Positions 17,242-27,059 are shown, counted from the stretch's first letter. The stretch is 64,000 nt of DNA from Lysobacter sp. cf310 (GCF_900114355.1 NZ_FOSS01000008.1:1-64000), one strand, 5' to 3'. Notes: a model not told the origin generated them from the letters alone. Made by a program: numbers and translations.

Positions 17242-20217
17242 CTAACGCGTTTCGCCGCGACAGGCCTGTGCATGCAGCGGCTCGGCCGCGACCAGCGCGG
17301 CCTTGATCGGTACCTGAGCGCCGGTGGTGTTGATCAGCCGGCCATGCCGGCGCAGCGCGGCGAGGAAGCCCTGGGTGTCGCGGGTGGCGAAATGGGTGGG
17401 CCCCAGGCGGGCCTGTTCCGAAGCCAGCGCCTGGCTCAGATAGCGCTGCGCCTGCGCGTTGTCGCAGCGCTCGTAGGCGTACAGAGCGCGATACATCCAG
17501 GAGTCGTGCAGGTACAGCTGGGCGAGATAGCTGGTGTCGTCGCGGTACGCGTCCAGGGTGCGGGCGAAGTCGCGGTCGGCCTCGGCGCGATGGCCTTGCT
17601 GGTGGCGCAGGGTGATCCAGAAGATATCGACCATGCCCCGATAGCTGCTCTTGGGCTCGAAGTAACGCTCGCCCTCCGCGCGGCTCTCGCGCAGCAGAGC
17701 TTCCACCTTGGGCAGGTCCGCCGCCTGGCCGTGCAGCAGCAGCGAATGGGCCAGCAGCAGTTTTTCCCACGGCCCGGGGATGCGCGCCTCGCGCTTGATC
17801 CGCAGGTTGTACTCGAACAGCGCCTCGGCTTCCTTGTGGTCGCCAGGCGTCAGGATCGCCGGCGCCAGATCATGCAGGCGCGCGGCCAGGGTGCGGCGCA
17901 CGAACAGGGTGGTTTCATGGCGCGGACCCAGCCGCCGCTCGCAGATGCGCAGCGCCTCGCGCAGGGCCTGGACGTTGTCGCGCGACTCGCGTGCGGACAC
18001 GGTGGAGCTCATCAGCAAGGACAGCGCGTACTCGGGGTGGTCGCGGCCGTAGGCGGCTTCGATCAGGTCGCGTCCGGCGTCGATGTTCTTCAGCGCGTCG
18101 ATCTTGCGGCCGCTCACGTGCTGGCCGTAGCCGAGCAGGATCCAGGCGCGCGCGGTCTTGGGATGGCGCTCGCCCAGGGTCTTGCGGCGATCGCGCAGCA
18201 AGCGTTCGGCCATGACCAGGTCGGACGAGCGCCGGTAGCGCGCCGACATGGTCAGCAGGTAGTCGCGCGCGTCGTCGGCCAGCACGGGGTTGCGCAGGTC
18301 GACCAGGGCGATGGCTTGCTCAGCATCGGCCTGGGCCTCCTTGAGGCGGAACAGGCGGGCGCGGAACTTGCTGCGCTGGATCAGCAACTGCGCGAGCAAC
18401 TCCTCCTGCCCGCGACCCAGCGCCCGCGCCTGGCGCAATGCGGCGTCCAAGCTGCCCAGGGCCGCCGAGGGATCGCCCAGGCCCCATTGCGCCTGCGCGA
18501 GCTCGACGCCGAAGGCGACCTTGGATCGATGCGCCTGCGCGTCGTGGCGATCGACCAGGGCGGACAGGCGCGCGCGCGCGACCTGCTCGGCCTCGGCGTA
18601 GCGCGACTGCAGGTTGAGCAGCGACAGGCGCGTGGCGGCGACGTAGTCCTCTTCGTCGACCTCGTCGCCCAGACTGAGCTGCGCCTCGTCTGCCAGGCGC
18701 TCGGCATGCCGGTAGTCGCCGATCACCGCGTAGCTGCGCGCCAGCGTCGCCAGGCTGTGCGCGCGCAGCACGGGATGGCGGCGCAGATCGAGCTTGCGCA
18801 ATTCCGTCTCGGTCTTGGTCAGCAGGTTCCGCGACGAGAACGGCGTCGAGCCCATGCCGGACAGCGTGGCCGTGCCCAGCGTGGACGCGAACAAGTTGCT
18901 GACCGCGTATGCGGCCTGGGCTTCGTGCAAGGCGCGTTGGCGCTGCCAATGCGTGAGGCCCAGCGCCGTGCCCAACGCCAGCAGCAACGCGGCGCCCAGG
19001 ACGGCGGCGCCGCGATTGCGGCGCAGCAGCTTGCGCGTGCGCGGCCACCAGCCGATCGGGTGGGCCTGGACCGGGTGGTGAGTGCGCCAGCGCCGCAGGT
19101 CGTCGGCGAACTCCTGGGCGCTGGGGTAGCGGTCCTGCGGCCGTTCGGCCACCGCCTTGAGCGCGATCGCCGACAGGTCGCCGGCGAGCTCGCGCGTCAG
19201 CGCCGCGATGCCGGCGGCGCCGCGCTCGCTCGCGACCGAACGCGGCGCCTGCACGAGCAGGCGCTCCATCGGCGTGGCCGCGTCCTGCGCGGCATCGGGG
19301 ATCAGCGCGCTCAGGGTATGCAGCGCGCTCGGCCACTGCCCGCACAGCAGGCGATAGCTCAGCACGCCCAGCGCATAAATGTCCGCGGCCGTACCGCCGG
19401 CGCCGCGACTGTGCGCACCCGCGCGCCGTATCTCGGGCGCGGCGTAGTCCAGGGTCAGCGCGATGCGCTCGCTGTGCGCACCGGTCAGCGCCTCGAAGGT
19501 GGAGGACAAGCCGAAGTCCACCAACTGCACGCGGCCGTCCGCGGTCACCAGTAGATTGGAGGGCTTGATGTCGCGATGCAGCAGGCCCTGGGCATGCGCG
19601 TAGCCCAGCGCTTGCGCGGCCTGCATCAGCAGGTCGACGCGTTCGCGCACCGACGCTCGGCGCTGATCGCACCACTGATCGATGGCGATCCCGTCGACGT
19701 AGCGCATCGCGAACCAGGGCTGGCCGCTCTCGTCCACGCCGCCGTCGACCAGCGCGGCGATGCCGGGATGGTCCAGGCGCGCAAGATGGTTGCGCTCGTT
19801 GCGGAAGGCGGCGAGCAGTTCCGGCGTGGCCAGTTCGGCGCGCACGCATTTGAGCGCGACGCGCTGCTGATAATGGCCGTCGTCGCGGTGCGCCTCGTAA
19901 ACGCTGCCCATGCCGCCATGCGCGACCGCGCGGTCGATGCGCCACGCACCCAGGCGCGTGCCGATGCGCGCGTCCGCCTCGCGGACGTCGTCGCTGGCGG
20001 CAGCCTGCGCCGGCTGTTTGCTTGCGATCAGTTCCGCGGGCGAACGCGCCAGTATCCCGGATTCGCCGTCGTCGTCGGCCTGAAACAGGGCGCGCACTGC
20101 CTGATGCAAAGCCGGATCGCGACGGGCCAGTTCGGCCAGGGCGCTTTGGCGTTCCGCCCACGGCAGATCGATCCATTCGTCGAACAGGTTCAGCGCGCGG
20201 GAGATGAGTTCGCTCAT
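17242..20217 (-). CDS. Transmembrane Ser/Thr protein kinase with C-terminal repeat region (kinase 1)
   Basis: A 991-residue receptor-like kinase. Order: a ~65-residue N-terminal helical segment (ALNLFDEWIDLPWAERQ) shared with the two homologues at 37-42 kb; a Hanks kinase domain, about residues 88-375, with GGMGSVYEAH, catalytic VALK (Lys123), HRDIKPSN (214-221) and DFG (234-236); one transmembrane helix (about 395-415); and a long tetratricopeptide-like region likely outside the cytoplasm. All key catalytic residues are present. It is monocistronic. Its upstream region carries a 30-bp element identical in layout to that before the sigma gene at 42 kb, so it may belong to that sigma's regulon. 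Confidence 0.9.
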   Translation of the reverse strand: MSELISRALNLFDEWIDLPWAERQSALAELARRDPALHQAVRALFQADDDGESGILARSPAELIASKQPAQAAASDDVREADARIGTRLGAWRIDRAVAHGGMGSVYEAHRDDGHYQQRVALKCVRAELATPELLAAFRNERNHLARLDHPGIAALVDGGVDESGQPWFAMRYVDGIAIDQWCDQRRASVRERVDLLMQAAQALGYAHAQGLLHRDIKPSNLLVTADGRVQLVDFGLSSTFEALTGAHSERIALTLDYAAPEIRRAGAHSRGAGGTAADIYALGVLSYRLLCGQWPSALHTLSALIPDAAQDAATPMERLLVQAPRSVASERGAAGIAALTRELAGDLSAIALKAVAERPQDRYPSAQEFADDLRRWRTHHPVQAHPIGWWPRTRKLLRRNRGAAVLGAALLLALGTALGLTHWQRQRALHEAQAAYAVSNLFASTLGTATLSGMGSTPFSSRNLLTKTETELRKLDLRRHPVLRAHSLATLARSYAVIGDYRHAERLADEAQLSLGDEVDEEDYVAATRLSLLNLQSRYAEAEQVARARLSALVDRHDAQAHRSKVAFGVELAQAQWGLGDPSAALGSLDAALRQARALGRGQEELLAQLLIQRSKFRARLFRLKEAQADAEQAIALVDLRNPVLADDARDYLLTMSARYRRSSDLVMAERLLRDRRKTLGERHPKTARAWILLGYGQHVSGRKIDALKNIDAGRDLIEAAYGRDHPEYALSLLMSSTVSARESRDNVQALREALRICERRLGPRHETTLFVRRTLAARLHDLAPAILTPGDHKEAEALFEYNLRIKREARIPGPWEKLLLAHSLLLHGQAADLPKVEALLRESRAEGERYFEPKSSYRGMVDIFWITLRHQQGHRAEADRDFARTLDAYRDDTSYLAQLYLHDSWMYRALYAYERCDNAQAQRYLSQALASEQARLGPTHFATRDTQGFLAALRRHGRLINTTGAQVPIKAALVAAEPLHAQACRGETR

Positions 20218-20306
20218 GGAAGGGGCGCCGCCCCGGTCGCTGGATGGATCGGAGCCAAGGCCTGCGCTTTCAGCGCGCTGCTAGCTTTCAGGATGAGTAG
20301 GCGTCA

Positions 20307-20336
20307 ATAAATACGCCAAACTCGAACAGCTGTCGA
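20307..20336 (-). promoter_or_regulatory. Bipartite ECF-like promoter upstream of kinase 1
   Basis: Read on the minus strand: TCGACAG, 9 unconserved bases, TTTGGCGTATTTAT. The same two blocks with the same 9-base gap occur upstream of the ECF sigma gene (42378-42407). CGTA within the second block resembles ECF -10 motifs, and CGACAG lies at a plausible -35 distance. The element ends 89 bp before the kinase ATG. Confidence 0.7.
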
Positions 20337-20623
20337 ATGCGCGATACGCATTCCATCGCGTCGCGTGGAGCCCGGCGCGATCGACGGCGCGTTGCGCCGG
20401 TATCGGATCGTTCATGCATTTGCGACCACCGCGTCGCAGCGCGCTATGACGGTCAAATGATGAGGCTTAAGTGTGCATTTATGGTGATTATTCGCTGCCT
20501 ATAGGTACTTTCACTCTCTTTATTTACCGCAGTGGATGGTGCGATGAATGCGCGAAACGGAGCGTCTTCGGTGCGGTTTGCCGGAGTCGGAGTGCGATGC
20601 CGGTGCGATAAGGGAGCGCGACT
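20337..20623. other. Divergent intergenic region, kinase 1 / DUF11 copy 2
   Basis: No gene seen. The AT-richer stretch 20450-20530 probably holds the promoter of the DUF11 paralogue. It includes the palindrome CCTATAGG (20498-20505), also present upstream of the first DUF11 gene. Confidence 0.4.
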
Positions 20624-22705
20624 ATGGATAGAAATTCGCTTGCGTGGGTGCGCGATGCACACAGTTGGCACATGGGTGCAGGGTGTCGCATCGATAGCGC
20701 GCCGCACACGGGTGCCAGAGCAGGCGTCTCGCGCACGCTGACCGCGCAGCGCCGTCTGCTTCCGTCCGTGACATTCGCTACGGTGCTGGCGCTGCTGCTG
20801 CCCGCGGGCGCGGCGCTGGCCCAGATCCGCCCGACCCTCGAGATGCAGACCGCCAACGGCGGCCCCGCCGGCACCGGGCCCACGGTCGCCAGTCAGGTCG
20901 TGACGTTTCGCAGGAACAACAACAATCCGGCCGGCAACACCTTTGCCGCCCAGGCGCCTACGCCCGCGGTCACGGTGACCTACAGCCTGTCCAACCAGCA
21001 GTACACCCTGAACACCACGACCGAATCTCCGGCGGGCTTCGCCGTCGCCTTCGGCAGCAATTTGAACAACGCCGGGACGCTGGCGGGGCCGCTCAATCTG
21101 TATATGAACATGAACACCATCGGCGCGCCGGCGAATGGCTCGTTTACGTCCACCGGCACCTCGACCGCGGGCACCGGCATCGAGATCGCGCAGAACGGCG
21201 CCATCGAAATGTTCATATCCACTCGCGGACTCTTCAACGCCGGTGTGCCGACCAATGCCAGCTATCGGATGGCGGATCTCACCTTGAGCTTCAGCCGCCC
21301 GGTCACCAATCCCGTGCTCCATTTCGCCGGCGCGGGCGGCATCTTCGGCGCCATGGGCATCGCGCCGACCTTCGACCTGCTGACGCCCGGGCTGTCCTTG
21401 AACCCGCTATCCGGCAACGCGGCCTTCGCCACCGGCATCAATCCGGTGACCGGCTTGCCCTCCATTCGGAACTCGGCGGCCACGCCCGCCAGCTTTTGCA
21501 ATGTCGCCGACGAGGCGGCGTGCGGCTCGGTACGCGTCGTCGGCAACAACCTGTCGTCGATCAGCTTCCGCATCTACCTGCGCGGCGATGGGCTGGAGCC
21601 TGCCTGGTCCACGCCCACCCAACATCCGGGCGACGGATTCACCATCGGCGTTTCCGTGGACGTGCCTCCACGCATTCGGCTGCAGAAGGCGCTGGGCGCC
21701 AACGGGCGCGCAGCCGCGGCCGATCAGTTCGCCTTGAGCATCGCCGGTCCGGCCGGCGGCATCGCCACCGCGGCGACGGCCACCACCACCGGCACCGGCG
21801 CCACCGCGACCGGCACCGCCGACTTCGCCCAGGCCGATGTAGGCGCCACCTACACCTTGTCCGAAGCCATGGCGGCGGGCAGCGCCACCCCCTTGGCCGG
21901 CTACACCAGTTCGATCGCGTGCGTGAACGCCACAGCGAACTCCACCACCGTATTGCCGAGCGGCGCGGGCACCAGCTTCACCTTGACGACCACGGCGGCC
22001 GACGACATCACCTGTACTTTGACCAACACCCGAAAAGCCGTGCAGTTCCGCTTGGCCAAGGTCTGGGGCGCGAACAGCATCGCCGGCAACGTGGCGTCGA
22101 TCGCGGCGACGACGGGGCTGGCCGCCAACACCGCGGCCTTCAACTCCACCGCACCCACCAACACCACCGGCGCGACGGCGACCGCGTTCGTCGGCGAGGT
22201 GGCGACGCTACCGGCGGAAACCTTCAGCAGCGGCAGTCTGAGCAACTACAACACGACGTTGACCTGCGACAACGGCGTCGCGCCCTCGGGCAGCAATGGC
22301 CAGGTCAGTAACACGGTGACGATGCCGAACAATCTGCCCGCCAGCACCCTGGTCACCTGCACCTATACCAACACGCGTCGGCAGGCCAACCTGTCGATCA
22401 CCAAGACCAATACGCCAAGCACCAACGGCGAGGTCGACCCATCGGCCGATACCGTGATGACCGGCAATTCCACGGTGTACACGCTGATCGCGACCAATGC
22501 CGGACCGGACCCCGCGCACGGCGCGATCGTGCGCGACCAGCCCGTCGGCGGTTTGAGCGGCTGTGTGGTCAGTGGTTGCACCCAGAACGGCGGCGCGGCC
22601 TGTCCGGCGGTGCCTAACGATATCCTCAACGCCGGCGGCGCGGCGCTACCGGTATTTCCCGCGAACGCATCGGTGCACTTCGTCGTGGCTTGCACGGTCA
22701 ACTAG
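20624..22705 (+). CDS. Secreted DUF11-type repeat protein, copy 2
   Basis: A 693-residue paralogue of the protein at 12716. A long N-terminal region of about 65 residues ends in an export signal (LLPSVTFATVLALLLPAGAALAQ region). A distinct ~210-residue N-terminal domain follows, then repeats with CTLTNTR and CTYTNTR motifs and a terminal DUF11-like domain (ANLSITKTN, then NAGPDPAHGAIVRDQP). The segment VQFRLAKVWGANSIAG closely mirrors AQFRLAKAWSSNSAAG of copy 1. The ATG follows AAGGGAG at 7 nt. No anchor motif. Function unknown; the conserved C-terminal half suggests a duplicated module joined to different N-terminal domains. Confidence 0.85.
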   Translation: MDRNSLAWVRDAHSWHMGAGCRIDSAPHTGARAGVSRTLTAQRRLLPSVTFATVLALLLPAGAALAQIRPTLEMQTANGGPAGTGPTVASQVVTFRRNNNNPAGNTFAAQAPTPAVTVTYSLSNQQYTLNTTTESPAGFAVAFGSNLNNAGTLAGPLNLYMNMNTIGAPANGSFTSTGTSTAGTGIEIAQNGAIEMFISTRGLFNAGVPTNASYRMADLTLSFSRPVTNPVLHFAGAGGIFGAMGIAPTFDLLTPGLSLNPLSGNAAFATGINPVTGLPSIRNSAATPASFCNVADEAACGSVRVVGNNLSSISFRIYLRGDGLEPAWSTPTQHPGDGFTIGVSVDVPPRIRLQKALGANGRAAAADQFALSIAGPAGGIATAATATTTGTGATATGTADFAQADVGATYTLSEAMAAGSATPLAGYTSSIACVNATANSTTVLPSGAGTSFTLTTTAADDITCTLTNTRKAVQFRLAKVWGANSIAGNVASIAATTGLAANTAAFNSTAPTNTTGATATAFVGEVATLPAETFSSGSLSNYNTTLTCDNGVAPSGSNGQVSNTVTMPNNLPASTLVTCTYTNTRRQANLSITKTNTPSTNGEVDPSADTVMTGNSTVYTLIATNAGPDPAHGAIVRDQPVGGLSGCVVSGCTQNGGAACPAVPNDILNAGGAALPVFPANASVHFVVACTVN

Positions 22706-22719
22706 GCGCGGCTGCTGGA

Positions 22720-22749
22720 CTCCGTGGCGCGGCGCCGAGCGCCACGGAG
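22720..22749. terminator. Stem-loop after DUF11 copy 2
   Basis: Perfect 11-bp stem CTCCGTGGCGC / GCGCCACGGAG with an 8-nt loop, 14 bp after the stop codon. No U-run follows, so it is a candidate terminator or 3'-end stabiliser only. Confidence 0.4.
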
Positions 22750-22908
22750 CGACTGCCCGCGCCGCGCCGGGCCCGACCCCGTGGGGGCGCCGGGCACACC
22801 GGTCTGCCGCAGCGCGGTGTCGCCGAGATTGACGCGGGCACCCACGCCATCCGAGCATCCGTCCATCGCTCGGCCGCAACGGCCAGGCCTCCTGTTTTCG
22901 GAACCCGC

Positions 22909-23685
22909 ATGGACGCAGCGCGAAATGCCCTGGAAATCGCATTGGCGCGCGCCGCCGCCGAGCCCGCGGCGCGGCCGGCGTTCTATCGGCTGCTGCTGGA
23001 CTCGGAAATTTTCGCCATCGGCCATACCCGAAACCCGAACGATGGCGGCGACAAGCTCAAGCTGGCGCTGATGCAATGGCAGACGCAAGACGGCGCGCCC
23101 TATCTGCCGTTCTTCACCAGCATGGAAGCCTTACGGCGCGAGTCGGAAGCGGACGTAGCAACGGTAACGATGCCGGCGCGTAACTTCTTCGAGCTCACCC
23201 GCGGCGCCACGGTGGTGCTCAATCCCAGTTCGAACTGCGGCAGGGCGTTCACGCCTGCCGAGATTGCCGCCTTGCTGGACACCGGCATGTCCCAGCGCGT
23301 GAGCGCGCATACGCTTCCCCATAGCAGCCAAGTGCTGCTGGGCCAGCCGGTGCAATTGCCGGCCCGGATGCTGGCGTCCTTGAGCGCCTTGCTGGCGACG
23401 CAGCCCGAGGTGCGCGCTGCCTATCTATGCCAGATGCACGACCCTGCCCGGATGTCCGAGCCCGGCCTCGTGGTCGGCTTCGAAGGCGTGGGCGACTTGG
23501 ATCGCGTCATGCAGGACGCCGGCACCGTCGTCGCCGATACCGTACCGCCGGGGCAGGCCGTCGACTTCGTGGTGATCGCGCGCGGCGACGGCGGCCTCAG
23601 CGACTATTTCCTGAGTTCGGTCGCGCCGTTCTATCGGCGCTCCTGGAGCAGCAGGTTGAAGGGGCTGTTTTCGTCGTGGGCCTAA
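22909..23685 (+). CDS. SseB-family protein
   Basis: The 258-residue soluble protein starts MDAARNALEIALARAAAEP. The pattern LPFFTSMEALRR followed by LNPSSNCGRAFTPAEIAALLD is typical of the SseB N-terminal domain, and the second half fits the SseB C-terminal domain (PEVRAAYLCQM, VGFEG). SseB was named in E. coli for enhanced serine sensitivity; its biochemical role is not settled. The family is also found beside secretion loci, but no such genes are here. The ribosome site is poor, so the start rests on similarity. Confidence 0.75.
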   Translation: MDAARNALEIALARAAAEPAARPAFYRLLLDSEIFAIGHTRNPNDGGDKLKLALMQWQTQDGAPYLPFFTSMEALRRESEADVATVTMPARNFFELTRGATVVLNPSSNCGRAFTPAEIAALLDTGMSQRVSAHTLPHSSQVLLGQPVQLPARMLASLSALLATQPEVRAAYLCQMHDPARMSEPGLVVGFEGVGDLDRVMQDAGTVVADTVPPGQAVDFVVIARGDGGLSDYFLSSVAPFYRRSWSSRLKGLFSSWA

Positions 23686-23816
23686 TGCAGGCCCGCGCGC
23701 GTCAGGGCAAGAGCGAGCAGCGGTAGAGATTTCTTGAGCATACGTGCGCGACCTATAGGCGATGGCGCGGATGGCCGTCAACTTCCGTCGTCATCGCTCG
23801 ACAGTGCGCGTAGTCA

Positions 23817-25268
23817 TCACGGACTGGTTTCCAGCCGCCGCAGCTGCGCCGCTGCGTGGGTGTTCTTGGGGTCCAGCGCCAGCGCCCGCCGATACGCCTC
23901 GATCGCGCCCTTGCGGTCGCCGTTGACGCCGCGGGCTTCGGCCAAGCTGTCGTAGGCGTTGCCGCTGTTCGGATACAGGTCGACGATGCGTTCGAAAATG
24001 GCCTGGGCCTGCTTCGGCCGGCCGGAGGCGAGCAGACGGTAGCCCCAGTCGTTGAACTCGGCCTCGGGGAAGCTCGCTTCCGGATGCCGGGCGCGCAGCG
24101 CGCTCAGTACCGTTTCGACGTGTTCGTAATCGCTGTCGTCCAGCGCGATCCGCAGCGCGGGTATGCCGGTCAGCGGCAGGTCGGGCGCGTAGATCTTGGC
24201 GATGCCGTCGATGAAGTCTTCCGGGTAGGCACCCGACAGGTTGGTGAGCACGATCACCGCGAGCTCGTCGTCCGGATACAGGAACACCGCCGAGCGGCCG
24301 CCGCCGGTCATGCCGACCATGCGATGACTGCCGCGCGCGAACACCTGCCAGCCCAGTCCCCATTGGCCTGGCTTGCCGTCGGCGTAGCGCACCGGCGTCC
24401 ACAGCAGTTCGCGCGTGCGCGCGTCGATCAACCGGTCGCTCAGCACCGCCTTCGCCCAGTTCGCCATGTCTTCGGCGGTGCTGTTGATGCCGGAAGAGGC
24501 CTGCCGATAAGGCGGGAAACGCTCGTAGATGGGCCGCAGAGTGCGTGGCGTTCCCGGCCCGTTGTCGCGATAGCGATAGTTCGGGCCTTTGCCTGGGACG
24601 ACGGCATCGGCATCGCCATAGCCGGTACGCCGCATACCGGCCGCGGCGAATTGCGGTGTGGCCAGGGCCGCGTCGGCCGGGCGCGCCATCAGCTTGTTGA
24701 GGATGCGTTGCAGCAGGGTGTAGTTGGTCTGGCAGTAGTCGTAGCGTTCGCCCGCGGCGAAGCGGATCGGCTGCGCCAGGGTCCAGGCCCACGCGGCGGC
24801 CGGGTCTTGCTCGACGGTGGGGGCGCGCATGAGGTCGGGCAGGCCGGACATGTGCGCCATCAGCTGTTCGATCGTAACGGCGCGCCAGGCCTGCGGCAGA
24901 TCGTCGAGGTAGCGCGACAGCGGGGCTTTGGGGTCGAGGCGGCCCTGCGCGATGGCGGTGCCGGCGGCGATGCCCGAAAACGCCTTGGTGATCGAGTTCA
25001 GCGAAAACACCGACGCATCGGTCACGGGTACGCCGAGTTCCACGCTCGCGCTGCCGTAGTTGCGCAGCAGCACGGTCCGATCCTTGCGCACCACCGCGAC
25101 CTGCAGGCCCGGAATGCCCAGCTGCTGCATCCGCCGCTGCACCAGGGTGTCGACGGCGCGCGTGTTCGCATCCGCGGCGGGCGCGAGCGGTGCCGAAGCC
25201 GGACCGGCGTGAGCGCTGCCGACGACGACCAACGAGAGTGCGAGGGCGAGCGGGAACGCTGGGTTCAT
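23817..25268 (-). CDS. Exported serine hydrolase (beta-lactamase/PBP class C fold) with TPR-like tail
   Basis: A 483-residue protein. A signal peptide (FPLALALSLVVVGSAHA) is followed by a class C-type serine hydrolase domain: Ser92-Ile-Thr-Lys95 is the catalytic SxxK, the YCQTNYTLL segment supplies the Tyr-x-Asn-like motif, and GMTGGGRS stands in for the KTG/HTGG box. About 110 C-terminal residues have tetratricopeptide character (YRLLASGRPKQAQAIFERIVDLYPNSGNAY is one unit). It is likely periplasmic. Substrate unknown: esterase, D-aminopeptidase or peptidoglycan-related activity are all possible. Confidence 0.82.
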   Translation of the reverse strand: MNPAFPLALALSLVVVGSAHAGPASAPLAPAADANTRAVDTLVQRRMQQLGIPGLQVAVVRKDRTVLLRNYGSASVELGVPVTDASVFSLNSITKAFSGIAAGTAIAQGRLDPKAPLSRYLDDLPQAWRAVTIEQLMAHMSGLPDLMRAPTVEQDPAAAWAWTLAQPIRFAAGERYDYCQTNYTLLQRILNKLMARPADAALATPQFAAAGMRRTGYGDADAVVPGKGPNYRYRDNGPGTPRTLRPIYERFPPYRQASSGINSTAEDMANWAKAVLSDRLIDARTRELLWTPVRYADGKPGQWGLGWQVFARGSHRMVGMTGGGRSAVFLYPDDELAVIVLTNLSGAYPEDFIDGIAKIYAPDLPLTGIPALRIALDDSDYEHVETVLSALRARHPEASFPEAEFNDWGYRLLASGRPKQAQAIFERIVDLYPNSGNAYDSLAEARGVNGDRKGAIEAYRRALALDPKNTHAAAQLRRLETSP

Positions 25269-25618
25269 GAGTGGGTGCTGCCTGCGATTAGCCGGGCGCA
25301 GTGAGACGCCCGGGTACGTTGCGATTCAAGGTAGCCCACGATTGCAACCATGGGCCGTGTTCCGATACCGACGCGTTGCCGGACGCACTGCGAGAGCTCC
25401 GTGATCGGTCCGTGGCCGGACATGCGGGCATTGTGGGCCGCGCTTTCGCGGTGGAGCAATCGGCATCCGACGATGGCCGCCGGGATTGCGCCAGGCCGGG
25501 GCGTCGCGGGATCGGCGCTGTGCGCGTCCGCCCGATGAGCCGCGGCCGGCGCGGACGGGCGGCACGCAGTCTGCCGCGCTATCGGCTACTGTCCAGCCTC
25601 TGCCACAGGGGGCGTGCC
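25269..25618. other. Divergent intergenic region without recognised elements
   Basis: 350 bp between the divergent serine hydrolase and pentapeptide genes. It must contain both promoters, but I could not pick credible boxes and saw no repeat or small gene. Confidence 0.3.
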
Positions 25619-26863
25619 ATGAAACAGTTCGGATGGATACTCGTAGGCGTGTTGGGTGCGATGTCGATGCGGTCGGCCACGGCCGCCGATGCCGACGCGC
25701 TGTATCGGCTGCTGCATCCCAGGTCGTGCCTGGGCTGCGATCTGAGCCAGGCCGAGTTGCCGGACGGCATCGACCTGAGCGACTACGACCTGAGCAAGAC
25801 GCGCTTCAGCGGCGCGCAGCTGCGCGGCGCTATTCTGCGCGGCGCCAATTTCGCCGAGGCCGATCTCACCGGGGCCGATGTCAGCGGCGCCAATCTGCGC
25901 GCCGCCAAGCTGGGCGCGACCAAGCTGACCGGCGTCGATTTCAGTCGCGCCCAGACCGACGGCGATTTCAGCGACGTCGACCTGACCCGCACGCGCTTCA
26001 AGGGCAGCGAGCTCAACGGCAACCGTTTCAATCGCGCGCAACTGGGCGATGCCGACTTCAGCGAATCCAGGCTGGTCGGCGTCGATTTCGCCAAGGCCGT
26101 GGCCCAGCGCGCCGACTTCAGCGCCAGCCGCATCGACAACACCCACTTCGTCGGCGCGGTGTTGAGCGGGGCCAGCTTCAAGGATCTGCAGGTGCAGAGC
26201 TACAACGTCGGCAAGCCGATCGACTTCAGCGGCGCGGATTTGAACGGCGCCGATTTCAATGGCGCCAACTGCCGTGGCAAGTCCTTCCGGATCTGCACGC
26301 GCACCGACGCCGCGACCACCTGTCCGGCAGGCAATAAGGGCCCTTGCCTGGACTTCGGATCGGCGCTGGTCGCGCGCAATCGCGAGACCTTGAACGGCAC
26401 TTCGGAGTGCAAGGGCTGCGATCTGCGTGGGGCGACGCTGGACAACAAGGGCGGCGCGCGCATCGTCCTGGATGGCGCCGACCTGCGCCACGCCTCGCTG
26501 TATCGCTTCAACGCGCCGGGCGGCAGTTTCGTCGACGCCAAGCTGCAAGGCGCGGACGTGGTGGGCGACTACACGCGCGCCAAGATGCAGGGCGCCGACC
26601 TGCGCGCCGACCGCCTGATGGGCACCTTCGTTGAAGCCCAACTGCAGGGCGCCGACCTCAGCGGCGCGGACATCCAGATGTCCGACTACCGCCGGGCCAA
26701 CCTGGTTAAGGCCAAGCTCAACAACACCCTGGTGTACGGCACCGACCTGCGCGGCGCGGACCTGACCGGCGCCGACATCCAAGGGCTGCGCTACGGCAGC
26801 ACGGCCAAGACGGATGCCACCACGACCTGCCCGAACGGAAAGCCAGGACCTTGCGCCTGGTGA
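25619..26863 (+). CDS. Exported pentapeptide-repeat protein with paired Cys modules
   Basis: A 414-residue protein. A signal peptide (MKQFGWILVGVLGAMSM, cleavage near SATA-AD) precedes two long runs of A(D/N)LxG-type pentapeptides (such as LRGAILRGANFAEADLTGAD) that should form right-handed quadrilateral beta-helices. Each run ends in a similar Cys-containing module: CTRTDAATTCPAGNKGPC in the middle and TKTDATTTCPNGKPGPC at the C-terminus. Further cysteine pairs (SCLGCDL, CKGCDL) start each run. The protein looks like a tandem duplication of about 200 residues. Periplasmic or surface location inferred; function unknown. Confidence 0.85.
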   Translation: MKQFGWILVGVLGAMSMRSATAADADALYRLLHPRSCLGCDLSQAELPDGIDLSDYDLSKTRFSGAQLRGAILRGANFAEADLTGADVSGANLRAAKLGATKLTGVDFSRAQTDGDFSDVDLTRTRFKGSELNGNRFNRAQLGDADFSESRLVGVDFAKAVAQRADFSASRIDNTHFVGAVLSGASFKDLQVQSYNVGKPIDFSGADLNGADFNGANCRGKSFRICTRTDAATTCPAGNKGPCLDFGSALVARNRETLNGTSECKGCDLRGATLDNKGGARIVLDGADLRHASLYRFNAPGGSFVDAKLQGADVVGDYTRAKMQGADLRADRLMGTFVEAQLQGADLSGADIQMSDYRRANLVKAKLNNTLVYGTDLRGADLTGADIQGLRYGSTAKTDATTTCPNGKPGPCAW

Positions 26864-26887
26864 ACCGTCGATGGGTGCGAGGGCCCG

Positions 26888-26923
26888 ATCGAGCTTGCAC
26901 GCAGGCACGCGCGCAAGCTCGAT
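26888..26923. terminator. Stem-loop after the pentapeptide gene
   Basis: An 11-bp perfect stem ATCGAGCTTGC / GCAAGCTCGAT with a 14-nt loop, 24 bp past the stop codon. No U-tract follows; transcript-end hairpin is the most likely role. Confidence 0.4.
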
Positions 26924-27059
26924 GCAGGCGAAATGAGCAAGACACTGTTGCGTAGATGCCGGCTTGTTGGTCGATAGCGGCGGGGCTAAGCTCGCCGGGC
27001 CGCAACGCCCGGTCACCGGCGAGTGTCGCCGCTCCCCACTTCGCATCCGAGACCTGCCC

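Noticed and set aside
23752-23759. Third CCTATAGG copy as an operator of the SseB or serine hydrolase genes
   Set aside because: It lies beyond the 3' ends of both convergent genes, so no promoter role is apparent there; it weakens the operator idea for the other two copies.
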